DNA of 64,000 bases from positions 4,281,416 through 4,345,415 of the forward strand of contig NC_066517.1 in assembly GCF_024679095.1 (NCBI RefSeq), read 5' to 3'. A program made the translations under genes and the position numbers. This stretch comes from Eriocheir sinensis. Lineage: Eukaryota > Arthropoda > Malacostraca > Decapoda > Varunidae. This document shows positions 51,801-58,999 of the stretch, one piece after another. The notes beneath the pieces were generated by a model that made no database searches, was not told the DNA's origin, and saw nothing but the letters and a program-made list of their open reading frames with translations. Each line of letters begins with the position of its first letter. The first letter of the stretch is position 1.

Positions 51801-52378
51801 AAATAAACAAGCTATTTGGAGAAACCTACAAGATGATGCATTTTATGGACAAAGAAATGATGAAAAAAATAATAACAACATTGGTAAGACCAAAACTTGA
51901 AGAGGCTGCAGTTGTATGGTTGCCTCACAAAAAGAAGACTATCAGAAAGTTGGAAAGGATACAAAGAACTGCAACTAAAATGGTCCCAGAACTCTCGAAT
52001 ACGACGTATGAAGACAGATTGAAGGAGATGGACTTGATGACACTGGAACAAAGAAGGGAGAGAGGAGATCTGATCATGCTGTATAAGTTGGTAAATAAGT
52101 TTGATGAGGTAGGTAGAGATGATCAGTTCTCAACTGCGAGAATGCAGGGGTTGAGAGGACATGGAAAGAAACTTAATAAAGGAACCTGTTTGAGTGACTT
52201 GAAGAAGTATAGTTTTCCACATAGAAGTGTTAACACATGGAACAGCTTGTGGGAAGAGGTGGTGGAGGCGAGCAGTGTCCAACAAATGAAGGAAAGGCTG
52301 GATGAATGTAGATATGGAGACGGGACTATTACAGTTTAGCCCGGGCCCTGTTGACTACAAATAGGTAAATACAAGTAA

Positions 52379-52457
<79 letters not shown>

Positions 52458-53700
52458 AGGATGAGAGGGGGCTGACTGGCTTCAACTCTCAGCAGCGGCA
52501 GCAGCAGCTACTCACCTCTGGCTGCCACCATGAGTTGATCTCCTACAAAAAATAAACAAAATATACTACTTCTGGAAATCTATGTGGCAAATTTTATGGG
52601 GCAGTGGCAGCCCACTGAGTGCGTGCAAAAAACAGGCTATCATCAAGGGGGCAGAGGACTATGACTTCTGTTGGCATTTGACACACTGCTCAAGGGAAGT
52701 TGACTGGTTATGGTTTATGCATAAGACTGTCAGGGCAGCAAATTATTGGAAATTTTAGGAGTGACATGAGTAATGATTTCCAACTGTTTTCCTATATGAG
52801 CAGTTTTAATGAACTACTCATGTTAAGCCAACCTCGTGAAAGTCATCTTTGGCAAATGTCTCATGTTGAAGACTAAATGTTCTAAGGAGGAATATATTCA
52901 TGTTACAAGGAAAATAATATCCGTGCAAACGTCAACCCCTAAACTGTATCTTACAAACTCTTTCAAAAATAGTGTTTTACACAAGTACATAAAACTATGG
53001 TACATCAGAGTCTATCAGGGAGGTAAATTATTGCCTGTTTTAGGGGTGACATGAGTGACAAAAGGCAAGTGTTCTTTTTCATTTCAGGGCAGCATCAAAG
53101 TAACTCTCCTTCACCTTGACTTTCCTAAAAATTACCATCCACTTCTTCCTCCCAGTACAATGTCACACCAACTCCTTCTGCTTCTCTAACATTTCACTAG
53201 AAAAAAAATATGTACGGCAACAACCCAAGACTGCCTGGTGCATAATGTTCTGACCCTCCATTCATGATCACTATGATTGAGCCCCAGCCTTCCTTATGTA
53301 GATGCAACTGTCTGCTGATAAGATGCTGATTAGATTACAACTTTACTCCCCTCACCAAGAGAATTTTTCATGTGAGTGTTGCTTACTTCCATTCAACTAC
53401 TGAAGGCTGACCTAAGAGAAATGCAACATGCTGCTTCAAGAAAAGGAGACTCCATGGAGATGAGTGACAAATTTGGTTCTGTGTGTCTTGGGAACTCAAT
53501 GTAATCACTGTCTCTTGGCTTTTATTTCTCTCCTCTTTCATGGAGATGATGCAGATTTATAAATGTTTAATATTGCCCTTGACCTGTTTCCTGTATTGTA
53601 AATAATAATATTTCATATACTGTGAAAAAAATAGTAATATTAATAGTAATGAAATAAATTAACCTTTTAAACAATTCATAAGCCACATATCACTCACCAT
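37187..53700 (-). CDS. CREBRF: CREBRF/REPTOR ortholog, bZIP transcription regulator (whole coding model)
   Basis: Joining 53,700-53,698, 52,542-52,516, 45,827-44,558, 40,803-40,599, 39,705-39,615, 39,392-39,307, 38,649-38,396 and 37,356-37,187 gives 2106 nt: 701 residues and a stop, with every border GT/AG. In order the protein has acidic DDLL-type segments (about 125-160), psiKxE motifs IKME (about 115) and IKAE (about 206), a glutamine tract (about 267-291) and an acidic block (409-433). Then come [18 protein letters not shown], the DLTPNPRKL block, a bZIP basic region with the N-x7-R pattern (N556 to R564) and a C-terminal STGGL block. Block order and length match vertebrate CREBRF (about 640 residues). 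Vertebrate CREBRF represses CREB3; Drosophila REPTOR acts in the nucleus under TORC1 control. Whether this protein does either is inferred from the family. The start is the least certain point: the frame is open upstream to the 5' edge of exon 2. Confidence 0.9.
37800..38312 (-). mobile_element. hAT-like terminus repeat, inverted copy, in CREBRF intron 8
   Basis: Reverse complement of the arrangement at 1919-2330: CAGGGGTGTGGAGTCAG at the right edge, then gattctgactgattcc, a CCCTCC-rich block and GTGGTAGGCAAATCAAACCC. It is followed by about 300 bp of TGTGGTGTG-type repeats. It ends about 84 bp from the exon 8 donor. Confidence 0.65.
38396..38649 (-). CDS. CREBRF: CREBRF exon 8, rest of the bZIP
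   Basis: 254 nt, acceptor ACCTGGCAG, donor GTGAGTC, phase 2 to 1. It encodes [20 protein letters not shown] and [19 protein letters not shown], a basic region running into a short leucine-zipper-like helix, then a Ser/Pro-rich linker ending [10 protein letters not shown]. Confidence 0.92.
39307..39392 (-). CDS. CREBRF: CREBRF exon 7, start of the bZIP
   Basis: 86 nt, acceptor TCCCACAG, donor GTATGG, phase 0 to 2. It encodes [20 protein letters not shown] and KEKNKLAS, the proximal bZIP basic region, nearly identical to the vertebrate family. Confidence 0.94.
39615..39705 (-). CDS. CREBRF: CREBRF exon 6
   Basis: 91 nt, acceptor TTCCACCAG, donor GTGGGTG, phase 2 to 0. It encodes [20 protein letters not shown] followed by [10 protein letters not shown], matching the family's DLTPNPKKL block. 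Confidence 0.93.
39885..40575 (+). mobile_element. LINE (family C) 3' fragment in CREBRF intron 5
   Basis: Parallels 24,600-25,300 throughout: AGCATTCTGTATCTTCTCC, GTATGGAGTATGTATC, TCTGCTGCATTATTGCCTCT, CATGCTGACTACTCTCCTGA and GAGCCATCTCC. It is antisense to the host gene and non-coding through many indels. Confidence 0.8.
40599..40803 (-). CDS. CREBRF: CREBRF exon 5
   Basis: 205 nt, acceptor CTCATCAG, donor GTGTGTGT, phase 1 to 2. It encodes [20 protein letters not shown] and [17 protein letters not shown], the most recognisable CREBRF signature (vertebrate ENDSVED and RYFWEY). The donor is the less common GTGTGT; a LINE fragment ends about 20 bp beyond it. Confidence 0.92.
41471..41860 (+). 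mobile_element. tRNA-derived SINE (family A), best copy
   Basis: A-box-like GTGGCTGAACTGGTAGTG and B box GGTTCGAATCC give an internal pol III promoter. The body includes CACCGCCGAGTGGC, GACCACCCATCAACCC, GGGGCAGCATGAGCCAATGC and a repeated GACCA(C/T)CAGGCC motif. It ends in about 40 A-rich bases and is inserted in the pogo-like element. Confidence 0.85.
42079..42230 (+). repeat. 64-bp tandem repeat, about 2.4 copies
   Basis: CTGGCAGA recurs at 42,079, 42,143 and 42,207, with CAGTGTTCTCGAAATTGTGC and GAAGGGATGCGCATGGGTGG in each full unit. It lies inside the pogo-like element. Confidence 0.9.
42351..42600. mobile_element. Fragment of the TA-flanked element family T
   Basis: Starts CACTAGACCCTCGATTTCC directly after the TA that also flanks the pogo-like element. 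It continues like 31,254-31,550 (GACAAAATCCTGGGT, GACATGTGCCCAGTCAAGTC, GTGTGCGTG). The right end is not identified. Confidence 0.6.
43230..43460 (+). repeat. Dispersed repeat shared with 29.95-30.18 kb
   Basis: See the partner at 29,950-30,180. Here the segment lies inside the pogo-like element, so it may be part of that element or a separate insertion. Confidence 0.5.
43480..43787. mobile_element. hAT-like MITE with exact 8-bp duplication
   Basis: Flanked by AGTCTCAG at 43,472-43,479 and 43,788-43,795. Ends are TTAGGGTTGCCA and TTGGCAACCCA, an inverted pair. The inside is AT-rich with GGAACG/CGTTCC-like motifs and no frame of note. Confidence 0.8.
44558..45827 (-). CDS. CREBRF: CREBRF exon 4, large exon
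   Basis: 1270 nt, acceptor CTTCCACAG, donor GTGAGTA, phase 0 to 1. It encodes the acidic activation-type region ([34 protein letters not shown]), the psiKxE motifs and Ser/Pro-rich linkers. A glutamine tract is encoded by CAG/CAA codons at about 44,986-45,062. The exon ends in an acidic block ([20 protein letters not shown]). The region is GC-richer than the flanking introns and free of transposons. Confidence 0.92.
46030..46385 (+). mobile_element. LINE (family B) C-terminal fragment
   Basis: In CREBRF intron 3. Encodes [31 protein letters not shown] and YQETKLSL, the C-terminal pattern of family B, broken by stops. Confidence 0.65.
46390..48745 (+). mobile_element. LINE (family B) copy 2, heavily decayed
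   Basis: Scattered frames give [20 protein letters not shown], an EVTSGV(S)-like remnant of GVPQGS near 47,330, [10 protein letters not shown] in place of the FADDAKI block, and DMKFKAKKC. The 3' end CACAACTAGGTAAATGC runs into the AC tract at 48,745. A TTAA-flanked MITE (48,174-48,670) interrupts it shortly before its end. Confidence 0.75.
48174..48670. mobile_element. piggyBac-type MITE, 497 bp, with internal duplication
   Basis: TTAA at 48,170-48,173 and 48,671-48,674. Ends CCCCTTCGACATGAGG and, in reverse complement, CCCCTTCACTACGGC. Inside, about 170 bp is duplicated in tandem (near 48,328-48,494 and 48,500-48,664), including CTTTATGTGCACCATTTAAT and GGCGCTGTTTTGGCCCAGCC-like blocks. 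Confidence 0.85.
48745..48817. repeat. (AC)n microsatellite, LINE tail
   Basis: AC tract that forms the 3' tail of the LINE to its left and abuts the start of the next LINE. Confidence 0.95.
48818..52379 (+). mobile_element. LINE (family B) copy 3, near full length
   Basis: About 3.56 kb in CREBRF intron 3, antisense to the gene. A lysine-rich ORF1-like segment (about 48,860-49,245) is followed by endonuclease pieces: [26 protein letters not shown] and [11 protein letters not shown], where the usual GDFN reads TDFN. Next come [13 protein letters not shown] and the [72 protein letters not shown] and the FADD box in [13 protein letters not shown]. The C-terminus has [13 protein letters not shown] and ends [13 protein letters not shown] at 52,339. 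Stops and shifts near 49,243, 49,818, 50,919 and 51,570 inactivate it. It has the best-preserved RT frame in the window. The 3' end ATAGGTAAATAC leads into an AC tract. Confidence 0.88.
50251..50399. repeat. Hairpin inside LINE copy 3
   Basis: Inner arms CACAGTCCCAACACCTAT (50,281-50,298) and ATAGGTGTTGGGACTGTG are exact reverse complements. Weaker pairing continues on both sides: GGGTCCATTTTTCTTT with GAGAGAAATGGACCC, and CATATG with CATATG in the loop. Confidence 0.8.
52380..52454. repeat. (AC)n microsatellite, LINE tail
   Basis: Near-pure AC tract at the 3' end of LINE copy 3, about 60 bp from the CREBRF microexon. Confidence 0.95.
52516..52542 (-). CDS. CREBRF: CREBRF exon 3, 27-nt microexon
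   Basis: Bounded by TTGTAG and GTGAGTAG on the minus strand. It encodes EINSWWQPE and keeps phase 0 at both ends, leading straight into SDFLLEFC of exon 4. Its phase, hydrophobic WW content and consensus borders make it credible despite its size. Confidence 0.8.
52543..53697 (-). other. CREBRF: CREBRF intron 2
   Basis: About 1.15 kb between two GT/AG-bounded exons. No transposon is recognised. Confidence 0.6.
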
Positions 53701-53753
53701 CTTGTGATGATTTCCACTGAACTGCAAACACGCAAGGAGCTCCTCTTCAGGCC
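53698..53753 (-). CDS. CREBRF: CREBRF exon 2 (start codon proposed at its last three bases)
   Basis: 56-nt exon with acceptor TTTAAG at 53,754 and donor GTGAGTG. It ends AAGATG, and the next exon begins G, so the ATG has a good A/G Kozak context. The same frame is open to the exon's 5' edge (PEEELLACLQFSGNHHK), so an upstream coding exon is possible. If exon 1 at 58,674 is used, an in-frame TGA lies just upstream and this ATG becomes the first in frame. Confidence 0.65.
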
Positions 53754-54020
53754 CTTAAACAGGAAAAGTTTGGAGTTAGTCATGCTTACATTCTTCACAT
53801 GTCACTCAAACCAACACTTACACATTAGTCACTCTGAAAACTACATTGGAAATAAGTAATAATAATAGTTTGCTTTAATGCATATAAAACAGGAAAACAT
53901 CAAGTTTTAACAGGAACATCAACATCAGCAAGTAGATGGGAACCTTCTCCTTGTGACAGACTCTGCAGTGCATGCTTCGTATCAGAGAAGATTTGTATGC
54001 CAGGTTTTACACAGAAATGG

Positions 54021-54551
54021 TTAATTACTTGCTAGGCCAACACAGCCTAGCCAAATCAAAGTAAAATCAGGTAAATATGTAATGTCATACACGTTTAACA
54101 TTGAAAATAAATTGGGCGAGTCATACATCAGAACCGCCCCGGCGCACCTAACTAAGCCTACTTCTTGGGGTACATCGGGGTAAAAAGATGTGCCCTGAGG
54201 AAGTCTCTTAAGGTTAGGGAAGTTGAGAGGTATAAAGGGATATTGTAAAGGAAAAAAGGGAGGTGTACTGCAAGCTGATATGAAGTGGATTTTATTAGTA
54301 AGCCTTGTTGGTATGTCTATGAACTGTTCCATCTGACATAAGGAGAAGGTTCCCAGCTTCTCTCTGACGTTGATGTCCCTGATACAACTAGCTTGACTGC
54401 TGCTATCCATCTTCCGCTTCTGTTGTTCATCATCTACTGCTTGCTTTTTCTGTTCCTCATACTTTTTAGATGGAAATATATAAAATGATATAGTGTTTCG
54501 TCCTTGCTGATTTGAACATTCTAGTGCAACACAACACTTTGTCATCTTCAC
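54021..54551 (-). pseudogene. THAP-like N-terminus in CREBRF intron 1
   Basis: A 176-codon minus frame starts MKMTKCCVALECSNQQGRNT, then ISFYIFPSKK. The C-x4-C pair, the basic/polar spacer and the F-x-x-FP pattern match the opening of a THAP zinc-finger domain. The rest of that domain (the conserved W, the C-x2-H pair and the terminal AVPTM-like box) is absent; after about residue 45 the sequence is unrelated. A GTATGA donor-like site follows SKK (near 54,463), so this could be a first exon of a split THAP gene, but no matching second exon was found downstream. It may equally be a relic of a P-type transposon. Part of the remaining frame runs across an inverted repeat (near 53,912-53,964 and 54,325-54,378) and is probably not real protein. 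Confidence 0.4.
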
Positions 54552-54911
54552 TCTTTACATAACTATATGGCGCCCAGAGTCTAATTTGCACATTCCATCA
54601 TGAGCACACACAAGGGGCTCAGACACATTCCTAAATCAAAGGAAGTATACTGTATAGTAATGTTAAATGCTGCAAAACACCACAATAGTTAGACAAGGGT
54701 GCAGGCTTCCCTCCACCGACAGAGCAAAAGTTTCCAGCACTTTACTGAGTCTCTTTGCCATCCACTAAGATGTATGCTGAAAAGTTCCATATAATTTTCT
54801 TTCATATTCGTATTTTTACACGACTGATTGCCTGACATCCAGACATGAACAGTACGTATCTATTGCGAAAATCTGTGCACACTATTTATAGCGTTGGATG
54901 ACCTCCATCAC

Positions 54912-55036
54912 GGGGCCCGTTGATCAGCCCAGCTCCAGTGGTGCAGGCAAGTGTTTTAAAGTGGTGCCATTCCCACTTAGCTCTTGCTGTCCCCTGGAGT
55001 TCTACTTGATCCACTTTCAGTTTCAATAGAGTCCAG
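54912..55036 (-). mobile_element. tRNA-derived SINE (family A), 3' part of a split copy
   Basis: Matches the 3' half of family A in reverse complement (GATCAGCCCAG, CTCTTGCTGTCCCCTGGAG). It is interrupted after GAGTCCAG by the hAT element and resumes at 56,141. Confidence 0.75.
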
Positions 55037-55211
55037 CAGGGTTGGCGGTTTAAACCAAATGGTTTAAACCAATTAAAAAAAAAAAAACTGGTTTAAACCA
55101 ACTAATAAAACAATTTTTTTTCTTTTGTGTGTATCTTTGTTAGTTTCATCAGTATTGTGGTTTTAACTATATGTAAGATTTTAATTGTACAGCAGGGTTG
55201 GCAGTTTAAAC

Positions 55212-55348
55212 CAGGGGTGTCAAACTCAAAACCCTTGGAGGGCCAATTCATGCTCTGAAGTGCCATCATGGGGGCCAACAAGGGTAGAAAATACATTGAC
55301 AAGATTGAAGGTACCGTGATACCACAGGCCATGAGTTTGACACCCCTG
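55212..55348. mobile_element. Small hAT-like MITE nested in the hAT element
   Basis: Ends CAGGGGTGTCAAACTCA and TGAGTTTGACACCCCTG are exact inverted repeats (17 of 17). Interior ACCCTTGGAGGGCCAATTCA. No clear duplication in the low-complexity flank. Confidence 0.75.
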
Positions 55349-55577
55349 GTAAAAAAAATTAAAAAAAAATAATAAATAAAAAAAAAAAAAGGTGTTTTTT
55401 GAGAATCTTTTTTAGTTTCATCAGGTATTGTGGTTTTAATTATATGTGGTTTTATTATTTTTTATCATGCACAGTCATTTTACTAATACCAGGAAGAAAA
55501 CGTCAGTTGGTAAACCCAAATCTCCAGTCAAATGCTGTAACTCAAGAGTAGTAACTGAAAACATAATTTTGGTATAT

Positions 55578-55579
<2 letters not shown>

Positions 55580-55652
<73 letters not shown>
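55580..55652. repeat. (AT)n microsatellite
   Basis: Pure AT tract followed by a short GT run. Confidence 0.95.
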
Positions 55653-55662
<10 letters not shown>

Positions 55663-56038
55663 TTGCCACTTCACTAAACAGCAGATAAATTGTAAAAAAA
55701 AAAAAAAAAAAACAGGAAAGCACCTCCCCACCCACCCTCTCTCTCTCTCTCTCTCTCTCTTACAACTGTTTTTGTAGCATGCAACTGGAAAATTAGAAGA
55801 GGTCATTCATGTTTTACTACTCTTTGACATTGCAATGAAAAACCATGTTAGAGAAGCTGCATTTTGCCTCTTTTACAGATTGTATGAAGATCAAATGAAT
55901 ATTTTGCTAAATCCATCTCTAAATCTATCTATAATTCCTTTTCAAACTCATATATGTATATACGGATAGAATTACTGGAATAAACATACTAAAAAAAACA
56001 AAAACAAACAAACATGGTTTAAACCAAAAAAAAAACTG

Positions 56039-56081
<43 letters not shown>

Positions 56082-56140
56082 GGTTAACCAATTTTTTATT
56101 TATTTTTATTTTTTTTAACCATTGGTTTTTGCCAACCCTG

Positions 56141-56296
56141 GAGTCCAGGTTGGTCATGATCTGGAAAGCATATAAGTAACCTTAGGCCACTCAACAAAGA
56201 CTGAAAATTGTCAGTTGCAGTGACGGCCAGGCTTGAACTCGGGGTCTCTGGGACACCGCACCTACATGCTGACCACTCGGCCACTGCCTTCCCAAA
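56141..56296 (-). mobile_element. tRNA-derived SINE (family A), head part of the split copy
   Basis: Continues the SINE from 55,036: GTAACCTTAGGCCACTC, AGACTGAAAATTGTCAG, and a B-box-like GGTTC-equivalent within GGCTTGAACTCGGGG read in reverse. Confidence 0.75.
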
Positions 56297-56973
56297 GGAG
56301 TTCTCAGATCTCTCCACCCTAGTCTTCATACTGTACACGGCATGTTGCCACAGTATAGCCATCCTGAGCCCGGTGAAGACCTGGAATGAGCTGAGTAGCC
56401 CAAGAAGCCTCTTTATGTCAGGCCCTAAGATGGTTCAGGGAGGCAGCCCTGACCCATGAACACACAGAGTAGCAGTAGAGACTAACAGTGACTTCTGAAT
56501 AACTCCACCTTCATATCTTGTCTGCAGAAGGACTTCAGTAAAGTGATGCCAGTGACTGTGAGCTTACTGATTTGTTTCTTGATGTCAGCGTCATGAGTAA
56601 TTTTTAGGCTGACAACATGAACCAAGTATGTGAATCTATCCACAAATGTAAGCGTGCACACACTGAGCTGTGACAGTATTAAGTAGTTCACCTTGGACTC
56701 TGTCAATGGTACACCATGCACCAGTCAGCTCACACATCACAGCCCCTGGAAGCCTAACACAATATTTCCTCCCCCCTCAGCCATAAACATATCCAACTAT
56801 TTCCAGAAAGTGTCTATCATTCTTGACACACAATGACTACTAACTTTCTTTTACTTATCCATACCACTGTAATAGTAAACAAAATCTTGCCTATCATTAT
56901 TCAACCTCTAAGTTAAACCCATTAGTGTGTGTTCTGCCCTGACTGTCTCTAATAACAAGACCCAGAAACCAGG

Positions 56974-57004
<31 letters not shown>

Positions 57005-57130
57005 TTGTATATAATGTTTAAACCTTGGAAACAAAGGTCAAAGAAAGTTAAACCCAGACTCGGTCACAAAACACACACCAACTCAAACAACAATAGTATG
57101 ATTTAACAGCAACAATCGGTTCCATTAACA
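56297..57130 (-). other. CREBRF intron 1 sequence, nothing recognised
   Basis: Only short frames and two homopolymer runs (A near 56,975-56,998, C near 57,143-57,163). Confidence 0.45.
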
Positions 57131-57299
57131 CATACAGCCTACTCCCCCCCCCCCCCCCCCCCAAAAAAAAATAATAAAAAATAAAAATAAAAGCTTAATC
57201 CAACACTTGTCAAGGTAGTAAACAAACACCTGCTTCTGTATTCAGTAACAACACTACACCAACCTTGTCCTTCCTTAAAAACTGTCAACTTATCATAAA

Positions 57300-57980
57300 A
57301 GTAGTAGTAGTGGTGGCATTGGTGGGGAGGCAGTAGTGGTGGTACAGGGAGGTAGTAGTAGTAGTAGTGGTGGTGGTGGTGGTGGGGTGGTATTGGTAGT
57401 GGTGGTGGTGGTGATGGGGTGGTATTGGTAGGGGTGGTGGTGGTGGTGGGGTGGTATTGGTAGGGGTGGTGGTGGTGGTGGTGGGGTGGTGGTTGTGGTG
57501 ATGGTGGTGGTGGTATTGGTGGTGGGGTGGTGGTGGTGGTGGGGTGGTATTGGTGGGGTGGTGGTGGTAGGGGTGGTGGTGGTGGTGGTGGTGGTGGTGG
57601 TAGGGGTGGTGGTGGTGGTGGTGGTGGTGGTGGCGGTGGTTGTAGAGGTGGTGGTAGTCGTGGTGGTGGTAGTGGTGGTGGGTGGTGGTGGTGGGGTGGT
57701 ATTGGTAGGGGTGGTGGTGGTGGTGGTGGGGTGGTATTGGTAGGGGTGGTGGTGGTGGTGATGGGGTGGTATTGGTAGGGGTGGTATTGGTAGGGGTGGT
57801 GGTGGTGGTGATGGGGTGGTATTGGTAGGGGTGGTGGTGGTGGTGGGGTGGTATTGGTAGGGGTGGTGGTGGTGATGGGGTGGTATTGGTAGGGGTGGTG
57901 GTGGTGATGGGGTGGTATTGGTAGGGGTGGTGGTGGTGGTGATGGGGTGGTATTGGTAGGGGTGGTGGTGGTAGTAGAAG
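57300..57980. repeat. (GGT)n-rich low-complexity block
   Basis: About 680 bp of GGT/GTA triplets with a higher-order unit around GGGGTGGTATTGGTAGGGGT that recurs more than ten times. Long frames in it on both strands (poly-Pro/His, poly-Val/Gly) are artefacts of composition. Confidence 0.92.
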
Positions 57981-58422
57981 GGTTAGTAGTAGTAGCATAG
58001 TAGTAATATACACAAACAAACCCTTCATCCATTATATAACAACGGGCCACTACAACTTTCCCTTCGCTTAGCGCTCACTGCCAACACTAGTAAAAGTTGC
58101 AGTTGTGGTAGAAGTGGTGGTAGTGGTTGTAGTAGTAGACGATGTTATTGTACACACACACACACACACAGGGCTCAGCGTAGTACTTTTCTCCTTCACA
58201 AACTTGCACTGACAAAAACTGGTTTGATGAGGGACTTTCTCACACACACGCACACACGCACACAGATACACAGGCCAACACACAGCAAACTCAAGACCCA
58301 CACAGCACTGGACGCATTTTTCCTTCAATACATTAACACAGACACCCAAAACAGTTCTAAATATTGTAGTTAGGTGGGTGAAACTCGTCTCGTACGTGTG
58401 GCACCGCTGTATGGGACCAAAG

Positions 58423-58627
58423 CAGCGTTGCCAAACTATTGTACTGGACATCGGATTCATCATTCTTAAGCCTCAAACTCTCGTAACCTACACAAATAAC
58501 GATAGATAATTAAATTAGTTAGCGTTAAAACTGTTATTCATCGATGTTTCTTTGTTTTTAGCTGTAGTTATCGGTCGGAAACTACGAAAAAATACAATGC
58601 GAAGAGTACGATAGTTTGGCAACGCTG
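58423..58627. mobile_element. hAT-like MITE, 205 bp, next to the CREBRF exon 1 donor
   Basis: Ends CAGCGTTGCCAAACTATTGT and, in reverse complement, CAGCGTTGCCAAACTATCGT. Flanks GACCAAAG (58,415-58,422) and GACCCAAG (58,628-58,635) differ at one base. It ends about 47 bp from the proposed donor at 58,674. Confidence 0.8.
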
Positions 58628-58673
58628 GACCCAAGTGTATCTTGAGGGCCATTGAGGAGTACCAACTTCTCAC

Positions 58674-58862
58674 CTATTGCTCTATTTCATTGCCACTGTA
58701 ACGATTCTGTCTTGTTAGAGATTTCCTGTTCCCTTCACTGGCCCTCTGTACGGCGGCGGGCGAGGTGGGCGTGTAGGAGCACTTCAATAACGTAAGATCC
58801 GCGTGTAGATCCAACCTCACAGCCTCGTCTTTCACTACTAACTCGATTCTTGTTTTGATCAT
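58674..58862 (-). other. CREBRF: Probable CREBRF exon 1 (5' UTR) with a 62-codon upstream ORF
   Basis: A strong donor, GCAATAG followed by GTGAGA, lies at 58,674/58,673 on the minus strand, just downstream of a GC-rich promoter-like stretch. A 62-codon frame runs from an ATG at 58,862 and its TAG stop is exactly the last three exon bases. It resembles no protein I know. Spliced to exon 2, the main frame has an in-frame TGA shortly before the junction, so this exon would be non-coding for the main protein. The transcription start is not determined. Confidence 0.5.
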
Positions 58863-58869
58863 GAGACTT

Positions 58870-58945
58870 GGGGGGGCGTGACGTCAGCGGGGCGCGCCTC
58901 GTGATTGGCCGGCGCTGACGCACTGCAGCGGCGACCAATCAGCGG
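58870..58945 (-). promoter_or_regulatory. CREBRF: GC-rich promoter with CRE and two CCAAT boxes
   Basis: A perfect CRE palindrome TGACGTCA lies at 58,879-58,886. An inverted CCAAT box (ATTGG, 58,904-58,908) and a forward CCAAT box (58,935-58,939) follow, in a stretch rich in CG dinucleotides (GGGGCGCGCC, GCGGGCGGC). The layout is typical of a TATA-less animal promoter. Orientation toward the CREBRF gene is inferred from the donor site at 58,674; a divergent transcript is also possible. Confidence 0.6.
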
Positions 58946-58999
58946 GCGGCTAACGGGGGTGTGTTATGTTTACGTCGGTGATGCCGCACCACGAGCATT

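Larger units (their letters stand above)
55037..56140. mobile_element. hAT-type element inserted into a SINE, 1104 bp
   Basis: Begins CAGGGTTGGCGGTTTAAACC and ends ATTGGTTTTTGCCAACCCTG. Flanked by the exact 8-bp duplication GAGTCCAG (55,029-55,036; 56,141-56,148). The inside is low complexity: GGTTTAAACC-type repeats, A-tracts, an AT microsatellite (55,580-55,652) and another small hAT-like element. No transposase is visible. Confidence 0.85.

Noticed and set aside
57139..58050. Long minus frames rich in Pro, His and Thr, and plus frames rich in Val and Gly
   Set aside because: They are products of the GGT triplet repeat; every frame is open because the repeat lacks stops.
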